Positions 55,571 to 64,000 of a DNA stretch of 64,000 nucleotides are shown in pieces. The position numbers were made by a program, and so were the translations under genes. Positions within the stretch are counted from its first letter, which is position 1. Each line of letters opens with the position of its first letter. The notes beneath the pieces were generated by a model. The model did not search any database. It was not told where the DNA came from and was given only the letters and a program-made list of their open reading frames with translations. The stretch is from Dipodascopsis uninucleata var. uninucleata (Eukaryota; Ascomycota; Lipomycetes; Lipomycetales; Lipomycetaceae). The stretch lies in contig JAJLTO010000014.1 of assembly GCA_030568195.1 (NCBI GenBank), positions 391,823 through 455,822 on the forward strand, written 5' to 3'.

Positions 55571-56349
55571 TTACAGAGCGTTAAAAGCCTTGACAGCAGC
55601 GACTGCTGTGACCGTTGCACTAGCAGGATTGGCACCCGTCACAATACGACCATCAGTATAAGTGAATGCATCCCAAGGACCTGGAGGAGCAATGTACTCA
55701 GCACCGGAGGCAGCAGCGCTAGATTCGATGGTCTGAGCGTGCCAGCTCTTGATTGTGTCAAGAACGCCCTCTTCTTCTTCGCCTTTTGTAGTAAAGCCCG
55801 TGACCTTCTTTCCATCGATAATAGACTTGTTGGTCTTACTCTCTACTGTATTGGGAAAGATTGCACCACCATGGCAGACAGCAGACACAATACCATTATT
55901 TGCATATATCGCAGAAGCAATTTTCTGTAATCCTATAAAAAAGGTGTAAGAGAATTGAAGAAATCATGAAGACCAAGAGAGAAGAATTACTTACCCTTTG
56001 CTGTGGGATAGTCAATCAGAGATGCATGACCTGCGGAAGCAAAAAATAGACCATAGTCATCAGGATTGATGTCTGAGGGCTTTTTGAGATGATCGATTTT
56101 ATATCGGAATTCACTGGAATGGTCTTCCCATACTTTGCGGTCTTCCTCAGGGAGCCAATCTGGCTGGGTGGAGAGCCAATCGGCTTGGCAAGTGCCAGTT
56201 TCAGAAACAAGATCGGCTTCAAAATTGTTTTCTTTGAAAACATCAAAAGGATGCAGGCCCTCAGTGATAAAGAAACCAGTTTCTTTATTTTCTGGATAGA
56301 GGGGAGCGTGAGCGGAAGTAACGGCAATAAGAGCTTTTCTGGGGACCAT
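55571..56349 (-). CDS. HSP31: HSP31-like DJ-1/PfpI protein (glyoxalase III type), one intron
   Basis: Exons 56349-55995 and 55932-55571 give 238 residues; the 62-base intron has GTAAGT and TATAG and joins TAKG to LQKIASAIYA. The DJ-1 triad sits at the same numbers as in yeast Hsp31: Glu30 (FFITEGLHPFDVF), Cys138 and His139 (AVCHGGA), and Glu170 in TKGEEEE. Length is nearly that of Hsp31 (237). Family members convert methylglyoxal to lactate without glutathione and act as stress chaperones in the cytosol. A 31-base near-perfect palindrome lies 176 bases upstream of the start. Confidence 0.93.
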
Positions 56350-56524
56350 GATTCATAAGAGGACTACAAAGAAATGGGGGAGAAAATTTATATTTATTGT
56401 AGTTTGCACATATATTGTATAAAGAGGGTAAGAGAACTCCGTTAAATATCTTGAAAGGAATATCCAAGAGGATTCTGCGATATTTATACAAATGTCTATA
56501 TAACGCAAATCCGGTTTCATCACA

Positions 56525-56555
56525 ATGCTTAGAATTCGAGTCGAATTCTGAGCAT
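56525..56555. repeat. 31-base near-perfect palindrome
   Basis: Arms ATGCTTAGAATTCGA (56525-56539) and TCGAATTCTGAGCAT (56541-56555) around a single G at 56540. They are reverse complements except for one position; the inner nine bases on each side pair perfectly. It lies in the upstream region of the HSP31-like gene. Confidence 0.7.
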
Positions 56556-59103
56556 GCGGCTTATGGTTGTGCAGGATGTGGTAAGAATCAACGAGCTCGT
56601 AGGGTATTTTAATGATCTACACTATTAGAATTAACTACACGTGCCGCAAAATTATAATGTAAACAAAAATAGTAACGAGCAGCACTTACACCGAATAGAT
56701 GTAGAGATAGTGCTAGAGACTAATAATAGTCGTAAAACTTCAGACCCATGCTCCTGTAATAATGAACTACTTCTCTTGGGTTAGGAAAATAGAGAAACAA
56801 AGATGTGAAGGCTATGCTCTGCTTTTATAAGTAAGCACAACATGCCTTATAGATAGCCGATGTTAGTAACAAGTTTCTAGAATTATAATATCAAACAAGT
56901 TTGTTTAGGAATTGACAGGGCAGGAAATGTAAAATCGAAATCTTTATAGTTCCAGGCGTGCGTTCATCCCCAAAAATATCGTCCTTGTTGATAAATTGGA
57001 TCGTCGAGTTGCTGATTTTCCTAATTTCTTTCTTTCATCGAGGAAGTATAATACAATAATAATACTAAAGTAATATTTGTAGCGATGTGGACTATGTATT
57101 ACTTTCCAAGCAACAGTTAGATATTTTAGAGATCCCAAATGGAGTACTAAGAGGACCCAAGTTTATCCACATCTTTAAACAGGCTTCTCTGCGTAATATT
57201 AGATAGCGATTCATTACTAGTTCTCACTCTTTTTTGTAGCATTATTAGCTCTGTTTGATCTCTATCGCTAGAAAAAAATGAACCAATTTCATGTTGATAG
57301 TCGAGCGGACAGAGTGGACCATACCCTCAAATTAGCCACAAAGGCTTCCTGCATGGGAAAGACCTCTATTTGCCTGATAAAAGCTTTTGAAGCAGCTTTA
57401 GTTCTTATAGTAGACTAATCCTCTTCTCCAGAATAGGTATAATAATGCGTAGAGTTGGCTCAGTCATAATAGTCAGCAGAGAGCTAATTGTCAGCGCAAT
57501 GGCATCACCATCGCTTATCTCAAATTCCACGTTGTTAAATAGATTGCACGTCCATAAGTAGCTTTAAAAGTTAGCAGACCCAATTATTCAAAAAACTGTT
57601 CTAGCAACGTGAAGTTAAAGGTTCTTGAAATGAATCATTAAAATTGATGTTAGCCTTAACCAAGTATCAACTGTTAAATCGACCTAGTTTTTCAGGTAGT
57701 GAGGGCGGAATATTGTCCAAAAAGACGTTGCACGTGCTCTTGGGATGACGGGACACATGTGCCCCTGATTTAGTAGAGGAGCGCAAAACATCTGACATCT
57801 GAATCCATCAACTATTTAATCATTTTAGATATCAGCTAAGCTTAATAAAATTTCAGATTGGTGTCATTTTTATATAAATATAAAAGTCAGTTAACACTTA
57901 TATTTATTCGAAACAATTGTGGCAGAGACAATTGACAACACTACAAGGCTGTAAATTTCTCTGGCAGTTTTCAGGTGGAATGTCTCGCGATAGAGCAACT
58001 TGCTTACCGATTTCTTCATATAAGCATAAATTCATTGCGTAGGATTGATGAAATCACTGTAATAGAACTCTCTACTTCTATGCATTTTGTTTGCAAAACT
58101 AAATTTGGCTGATTGGCATTTTAATCGGATGTTTTGGGCTGAGTTATGCGTATGCTCAAGGTATTAGTTCATATCCAACTCATGAAGGTTGATCATACAA
58201 ACAATCAATTGGCTTTCTCCTTATCCCGACAGAAGGAAGGTACACGTAAAAATTACCGCAATAATGATTTCTACTTTTAATATGAGAATCCAGATTATTC
58301 AGGTTTCCCAGCAGACGCCTAATTGAATTATACGAGAATCGACCGAGATATGGAAACAAGAATAAAGATGAAAGTCTAAGTTTTGTACAATTTAAGAGCA
58401 TGCATGTGTCTTGCGTAGATAGACTATTCCGCTGCGGAAAAAAGTCATCCGCTGTAATTTTAACTTTGGTCATCGAGTAGTTTTTTTCTGAAAGCATGAA
58501 TTAGATTCTAGTAAATATAGATTTAGGAAAGAAAGTAGACTAGTGAGATGGAATTTAGTTGAATTCTGGAGATGAAAGCGAGATTATAATAAGCTAAATA
58601 TCTACGAGCAGGAATGATAAATTAAAAGAGAATCGCAAGCAGAAGATATTACTTATATTTCTGAAAATGGAATATAAGTTTATTGAGCCGAGAAGCTGCC
58701 TAATTTCGTTGGTAGCCAAACTGGGGTAAGTATCTAGCCATCTATATAATAAATATGCCATTGCATAGAGTTGGATATGATGAAATGAAGTTTGCTCTTC
58801 CACCTTAATCGTAATAAAATATTATCAATAATCATGGCGATCATATATCGGCTTATAAGTTACATTGACTGTCTCATGATTATGTATCAGACCAGCTGAA
58901 GACTAGAGATATAGAATCTAAATTATTGTAAAAGAAGTCATTTGGTTTATTTTAGCTGAAACGGATGCATTATCCACACTTAGAGCTATTTCATTGACAT
59001 TTTTAGGGAATGTCAATGTCGAAACACTATATTACCATGCATATTTAAAACGTCTATAGAATATTAATTATGTTATATAGGTTGCTCCTGCGATTCATCT
59101 TTG

Positions 59104-59727
59104 CACGTGGCATGTGCCTGAGTGTTATTTGACGAAATGTTCACATCACGTGCAAGAAGTAGACCGCATATATGGGCGTAACGGTCAATAGAACAAGGTT
59201 TAGGTTAATTAGCATTGAACTAGCGAACAAAGAAATTTGTGAGAGCGTTGTCGTAAACGCTTCCAAGATAATATGTGAACTCAGAAGTGGACGAATGAAA
59301 CATTTGACGCGTGACATTGTGTAGAGAACAGTGTCATGATATGCTACATAGCGTAAAAATCTGTAGCATATGTATACGAGGAAACAAAGATGCTCGGAAT
59401 CGATTTGGTAGTAAGTAGCACTAGAATTGAAGATAGGAGCGAAGGTTGATAATTAAAGCGAGAGTAAATGAAGCTAAATAAGGACATATATGGCCATAGT
59501 AAACCTATTAAATCAAATGTAGTCTGTAAATTTAATAATTCTATGCAGTTCATTGGTTATAAAAGTAATAAAGTAAACCGGATGTGTCGGACGAAACGAA
59601 TCTAAGCTGTAATGAGGAGTAATAATATGAATAAAATGTAATTCTGTATAGAATTTGTACTACTGATTATTGACATGACTCCATGTTTTCCGTCTCAGGG
59701 ACTCTGAGCGAGGAATACAAACACGTG
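59104..59727. promoter_or_regulatory. Three CACGTG (Pho4-type E-box) sites upstream of the phosphatase
   Basis: CACGTG at 59104-59109 (in GCACGTGGC), 59147-59152 and 59722-59727, that is about 1115, 1070 and 495 bases before ATG 60219. CACGTG followed by G is the preferred Pho4 site in yeast. The downstream gene belongs to a family often induced by phosphate starvation. Binding is inferred; other bHLH factors also use this core. Confidence 0.4.
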
Positions 59728-60134
59728 AAGAAAGCTATCGCGGAGTTGCATATTTAAGGTTATTTTAGATAAATAACCATAAGTTCAGCTTATATTTTAC
59801 CTAACTTGAGAGAACATTTGCACTAGCCGTAACTAGCTAAATGGATCTGCCGAAAAAGTAACCCATATGATAATAAAAGTGATAAACGTAGACCCGGATA
59901 AATTGACATAACAGAGAGCATTGTAGATATAGTAATAGTAAAACTTTGACAAGAACATACACTGGAAAACCAAGACTAAATGTAAGCTTTACGTGAAGCT
60001 AAATAGAGTCAAATGGCTGACCTTGGCAGCTGAGCTAGTTATGGACCCAATAATGAAGCTATCCAGAGAAATTACGGATACAGAAACTCATTTTAGAAAG
60101 TGTCAAAGTGATTTTCAGCGAAAATAGAGAGCTG

Positions 60135-60142
60135 TATAAATA
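60135..60142 (+). promoter_or_regulatory. TATA box of the phosphatase/phospholipase gene
   Basis: TATAAATA, 77 bases before ATG 60219, a canonical TATA element at a normal distance for yeast. TATA promoters are typical of inducible genes. Confidence 0.55.
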
Positions 60143-60218
60143 GCTGCTGAAATTCCGAACTTTCAGCTAACACTCAGACGAATTCTGAGCTGCAAAAGAA
60201 GGACAATTGGAATTTACA

Positions 60219-61631
60219 ATGAGACTTAGCAATATTATTAGTGCTGTTATCATTGCTAGCGCAGTTGGTGCTACTGCTGCGAGCTCAAAGTCAAGCAGCC
60301 AGTCTAAGAAGTTTAATGAGCTCCGTAAGAATATCAAGCATGTTGTTTACTTGATGTTTGAAAACAGATCCTTTGATAACATTGCTGGATACTGGACATA
60401 CAACAAGAAGATCAATAATCTTGTTGGAAAAAAGTACTGCAATGACTACTCTTATTACAAGTACACTGTTTACAATGAATCTATGTCTATTTGTGCAAGC
60501 CCATGGGCACAGGAGGTCCCACTATATGATCCGGACCATAACTTTGGTGGTGTAATGTACCAAATTTATGAGAAATGGAATGTTACGAAGGACGACGAAC
60601 CAACTATGGGTGGATTTGTGCAAAGAGAAGCCGAGCAAAATGATGTGTCCCCTAACAAGGCCGCCTTCGTTATGAAAGGATTCCGCGAAGAAGAGACAAA
60701 TGTTCTTGAGACCTTAGCCGAGAACTTTGCCTTTTTTGACAACTATTTTTCAGAGCATCCCGGATCTACTCACCCTAATCGTGAATTTGCAACCTCTGGA
60801 TCTTCCTGTGGAACAGTCGACAATGTTGCTTCTCAACCAAGTGGTTGGAACAACAATGGTACTGGATTCAATTGCAGCGTTTCTGTTTTTGAAGCATTAT
60901 CAAAGAAGGGAATTTCTTGGAAGAACTACTATGAGGGTTATTTGATGGATGCTAAGACTTATCAATATGTTCAGGACCATGACATGGACAAGATTGTACA
61001 TGCTGATCAATTCTACAAAGATTTAGAGGAAGGAACTCTTCCGACGTTTTCGTACATCAATCCAGAGTGTTGCAATGTTGATTCTATGCACCCAACTAGC
61101 AGTCTTGCAACAGGCCAGCAAATGTTGAAACATCTGTATGATTCTATTAGAAAGTCAAAGTACTGGGATAATGTGTTATTAATTATCAATTTTGATGAGC
61201 ACGGAGGTTTTGCTGATCACGTGAAGACACCTAGAAACATTCCTGCGCCTGAGGACGGAATCATATTCAATGGCACCTCTGACGGTCACCAATTGGTATA
61301 TGATTTTACCCAACTTGGTATTCGTGTGCCAGCCATGGCGATCTCTAAGTGGATTAAGCCTAATACGTTGGTTCATGATGATGGTACTAGCTATGCTCAT
61401 AACTCAGAATATACGCATACCTCGTTTCTACATTTTTTGCAAGAGTTGTGGGAGCTGGAAGGTCTTAATAATCGTGTTCAGTGGGCAAAGACTTTTGAGC
61501 ATATCTTCCAGAGTACTCCACAGAAGAATGCTATTAAAGAAATGCCTAAGCCTTTATGGACAGGTGATGACTACAATAATGAGCCAGCGGTTTTGCAATT
61601 GCTTAATCAGGATTATCCATATTATCTGTAG
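60219..61631 (+). CDS. Secreted phosphoesterase (acid phosphatase / phospholipase C-like)
   Basis: 470 residues from ATG 60219; the frame is open slightly further upstream but only from a TTG. Residues 1-20 form a signal peptide (MRLSNIISAVIIASAVGATA). Family marks of the bacterial phospholipase C/AcpA-type phosphoesterases are ENRSFD at 48-53, GSTHPNREF and NFDEHGGFADHV, which carry the metal and phosphate ligands. At least five N-glycosylation sequons (for example NES, NVT, NGT, NCS) fit secretion to the wall or medium. It probably releases phosphate from phospholipids or other esters. CACGTG sites and a TATA box lie upstream. Confidence 0.92.
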   Translation: MRLSNIISAVIIASAVGATAASSKSSSQSKKFNELRKNIKHVVYLMFENRSFDNIAGYWTYNKKINNLVGKKYCNDYSYYKYTVYNESMSICASPWAQEVPLYDPDHNFGGVMYQIYEKWNVTKDDEPTMGGFVQREAEQNDVSPNKAAFVMKGFREEETNVLETLAENFAFFDNYFSEHPGSTHPNREFATSGSSCGTVDNVASQPSGWNNNGTGFNCSVSVFEALSKKGISWKNYYEGYLMDAKTYQYVQDHDMDKIVHADQFYKDLEEGTLPTFSYINPECCNVDSMHPTSSLATGQQMLKHLYDSIRKSKYWDNVLLIINFDEHGGFADHVKTPRNIPAPEDGIIFNGTSDGHQLVYDFTQLGIRVPAMAISKWIKPNTLVHDDGTSYAHNSEYTHTSFLHFLQELWELEGLNNRVQWAKTFEHIFQSTPQKNAIKEMPKPLWTGDDYNNEPAVLQLLNQDYPYYL

Positions 61632-62141
61632 TTATCCAAGAGTTGTTGTAAGGATTATCTAATATAATGAAATTTCTGTTGAGATTGTGTGTGAAAGAAA
61701 ATTAGATAGATTAAACAAATGATTGAACATACTATAAATGCTAGCATATTTAGGGCGAATTAAATTAGAACTACTATAGAAGGCTGTAATAATATCCAAA
61801 GAAGACAATAGGATTAGCGATAGAGTAAAAATTGTGAATATGTATGAGCTAGACAGGTGGAATGTGTATGAGTCTCATCAGCTAACAGCATTTTGCAGCG
61901 TTCTAACCGTGTGTTGCTCTTGAACCAAAAGATGAGTAATTACGCTACGTCAGTCTCAATATAATATTGTATATCTGGAATTTTGCACTAGAGCAAGCAA
62001 GTTATAACACCTGAGAGTTGTATTTGTTAGGTTAATTATAATCAAGCTTTTCAGATTGACACAATAGCAATATAGTATTTAAAGTTATTAGCTTATATTC
62101 AGGCACTGCATAAATTATGCGAAATTCAAGGAACTAAAAAT
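61632..62141. other. Convergent 3' flank, no gene recognised
   Basis: About 510 AT-rich bases between the phosphoesterase stop and the end of the SDR pseudogene. Confidence 0.5.
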
Positions 62142-63230
62142 TTAAATAGCTTTGATTCCTGTAATGGCTGTAAAGGTTGTCTCTAAATCTTTGCGTAATG
62201 CATCAGTGTTCCTAGTTCTTAAACCGTCTAAGCGATTAGTCACTTTAGCAGTAGCAGGTTCACCATCGGAATTAGTGGAATATACTCCACCACCAATATT
62301 ATTATTTGTTGCAGTAGCAGTAGTTGTGCCATCTATCATCGGTACGCCGCACGCAACTCCTGAACTAGATACGTATCTTGAGCTAGTTGCAAAAACATTT
62401 GTCAACCTCCGCATTCCTCGCCAGGCATATAGACAAAAGGACCCATGACTACAAAAAAAACCTTGACGAGGAACATGATAATACCTGTGGCCTCCCTTAA
62501 CAAGCCTGACTTCACTGCACCAGGGAATTAATGAGTAAATGTTACCTCAGGTGCACTACGGGCTACTACTTCTAGCATCAAGGTGACCATTGAGGCAGTT
62601 TGTCCGCGATATGCGGTCAATGGAATATTCCAAGCCTGAATGTTATGCATGCCGATTGGACCTTCGTGAGCACCAACAAATGCGTTTACAACCCTGCGGA
62701 GATGACTGGCTTTCCGTAACAGTGGGATCATATTAACAATGAATCGCAGTCTACAGTAATAGATGACAGCCACCGACAAATGCAGACCATCTTCGGTCTC
62801 TAGAAAAGAAATGGGAAGATATCAGTGAGTCATACACGAAGCAAATTTAAAATTGAACATACTGCCATTTGCGAGAATCCCAGCAGAGATAAAAAGAAGA
62901 TTAAGTGTGGTCTCCTTATTTTTTATATCCTGACAGACCTTATCTATTCTTTTGGGTGAAGTGATGTCACATTTGATGAATATATATTCTCCAGTGGGAT
63001 TGATAACCTCACAATCGCTCACGATCTGATTGCCAGCTTCCTGTGAACGACCGATGAAGTATATGCAAGGTTTGTTAAAGTACTTTGCAAATGCTTTCAG
63101 GCTTTGCTCTCCTATGCCACTTGTGGCACCCACGAAAAAAGCCACAAGACCGGCAGGAAAAGTAGTAGGGTTATGTGCATTGGACTGTCTGATTAAGTCG
63201 ATAGAAAGTATTGTAACGACTAATGGGACA
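62142..63230 (-). pseudogene. Decayed short-chain dehydrogenase/reductase gene
   Basis: N-terminal nucleotide-binding part is well kept: PAGLVAFFVGATSGIGE, YFIGRSQEAG, DITSPKRIDKV and LLFISAGILANG. A normal intron (62862-62800, GTATGT...CTAG) joins ANGK to TEDGLHLSVAVIYYCRLRF. Then the frame hits TAA at 62528-62530 just before FPGAVKSGLLRE, where the family reads straight through, and a one-base frameshift occurs near 62415 between GEECG and RLTNVFATSSRY. No in-frame ATG is found at the 5' end; an ATG at about 63230 is out of frame with VPLVVTIL. Three lesions make a pseudogene. It is the last gene before the telomere. Confidence 0.83.
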
Positions 63231-63870
63231 TAATAAGCTGAGGCACAGATATTATGAAGGTTATAAATTGAGTAGGGCCCGGTATAAAGCAGAGTCGCTT
63301 CTATTCTCTCACAGTGAGTAAAGTTAAGAGTTTTAGTTTCAGGAGTAAATTATGAGAAGAGTAAAAGTAGTTAATAAATTGAAGATTGGAGACAAGTATA
63401 TGAAAAGATGGATGGTATTTTATATAATAAAGGAACGGATGCAATGAATAATGGTCCGAGAACAGAGTTGTGCGTAGTAAATTGAGGACGAATATAAGAA
63501 GGCGTGAGAACAAGATCCGCAGATCAGGGGTTACGTAAAATAATTTACAATGCAGGATGGTCGGACGGAGTAAAACAAGCATAAGGTACGGGCAAAAGAC
63601 AATTTAAATAAGACAGGATGGTCGGATGGAGTTAAAGAATCATAGTACATGAGGGTTAGATAAAACTAGATAATAAATAGACAGTTATGAGAGGAAGATG
63701 AAGCGAAAAATTAGGTGGTTATAGGTAGATATGTATTGATTAGCTTATAAAGTGCAATTGTTTCATTCGTGTAGGAAGCAATAGGCACGCTTGAATTTGC
63801 TTTCGGGGGTGTTTTCAGGGATTTGAGGAAAGTAGAGGACAGACAGAAGAGGTGGGTATTTGAGCGGTAG
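63231..63870. other. Telomere-adjacent unique sequence
   Basis: About 640 bases between the SDR pseudogene and the telomere, increasingly purine-rich on the plus strand. It contains a diverged tandem duplication (63543-63660, separate entry) and no gene. Confidence 0.5.
63543..63660 (+). repeat. Diverged tandem duplication of about 60 bases
   Basis: CAGGATGGTCGGACGGAG near 63553 recurs as CAGGATGGTCGGATGGAG near 63614. Flanks also match: AATTTA before and CATA-GTAC after each copy. The unit is about 58-61 bases. Confidence 0.65.
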
Positions 63871-64000
63871 TTACATAGGGTTACATAGGGTTACATAGGG
63901 TTACATAGGGTTACATAGGGTTACATAGGGTTACATAGGGTTACATAGGGTTACATAGGGTTACATAGGGTTACATAGGGTTACATAGGGTTACATAGGG
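63871..64000 (+). repeat. Telomere, 13 units of TTACATAGGG
   Basis: Perfect head-to-tail 10-base repeats to the last base of the window, with the G-rich strand 5' to 3' toward the end, as in a right chromosome end. The unit shares length and 7 of 10 positions with the Yarrowia lipolytica unit TTAGTCAGGG. Confidence 0.97.

Larger units (their letters stand above)
56350..60218. other. Intergenic region of 3.9 kb, mostly empty
   Basis: Holds the HSP31-like promoter on the left and the phosphatase promoter on the right. One ATG frame of 105 codons on the minus strand (58180-58497) has no motif and no homology I know. The palindrome and CACGTG sites are listed separately. Confidence 0.45.

Noticed and set aside
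56525-56555. Palindrome as a canonical heat-shock element.
   Set aside because: GAA and TTC units are not in the required alternating five-base spacing.
58180-58497. 105-codon ATG frame on the minus strand.
   Set aside because: No motif and ordinary intergenic composition; probably chance.
60207-60218. Phosphoesterase start four codons earlier at 60207.
   Set aside because: It is TTG; ATG 60219 directly precedes a good signal peptide.
1-64000. CRISPR arrays, bacterial operons or prokaryotic insertion sequences.
   Set aside because: Spliceosomal introns, Pol III genes and telomere show a eukaryotic chromosome; no regularly spaced direct repeats apart from the telomere.

Overview
The window is the right-hand end of a chromosome from an AT-rich budding yeast. 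The last 130 bases (63871-64000) are 13 perfect copies of the 10-base unit TTACATAGGG, with the G-rich strand running off the end. Many genes carry short introns (54-99 bases, GTAAGT/GTATGT donors, CTAAC/CTAAT branch sites), and one aldo/keto reductase has four. A single 5S rRNA gene is inserted between protein genes. These traits suggest a basal Saccharomycotina lineage near the Yarrowia/Dipodascus group, whose telomere units are also 10 bases long; this is inference. CTG codons fall at conserved leucines, so the CUG-Ser clade is unlikely.

Layout. 1-153 is the 5' end of an unidentified minus-strand gene. 2.5-16.2 kb is a drug-resistance block: a Zn2Cys6 regulator, a second Zn2Cys6 regulator divergent from a 14-TM MFS drug exporter, and a PDR-type ABC exporter. 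18-24 kb holds tRNA-Ser(AGA), a TFIIIA-like zinc-finger protein with only part of the finger array, a bacterial-looking alpha/beta hydrolase and an SSU1-like sulfite exporter. 24.5-26 kb is a decayed sugar permease. 27.7-36 kb holds a CYP7/8-like P450, a FrnE/DsbA-like thiol oxidoreductase, a 5S rRNA gene and an aryl-alcohol-dehydrogenase-like aldo/keto reductase. 39.8-40.7 kb is a GC-rich catechol O-methyltransferase-like gene, followed by two interstitial telomere units (40986-41005). 41.25-47.2 kb is a second, partly decayed copy of the MFS/ABC block: only the 3' end of the MFS gene survives, but the ABC gene is full length. A dead tRNA-Ser follows at 49.2 kb. After a desert of about 6.3 kb come an HSP31-like gene, a secreted phosphatase/phospholipase C and an SDR pseudogene beside the telomere.

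How it fits together. The intact genes form a detoxification and efflux set (two PDR pumps, MFS pump, sulfite pump, P450, O-methyltransferase, aldo/keto reductase, epoxide-hydrolase-like enzyme, methylglyoxal-type HSP31) with two neighbouring Zn-cluster regulators. The pseudogenes and long empty stretches are typical of subtelomeres. The main structural story is a segmental duplication of the MFS-ABC-tRNA block whose left edge lies about 245 bases from two telomere repeats that point the same way as the present telomere. That fits an old chromosome end near 41.0 kb that was later extended. All family calls come from reading motifs; no database search was run.
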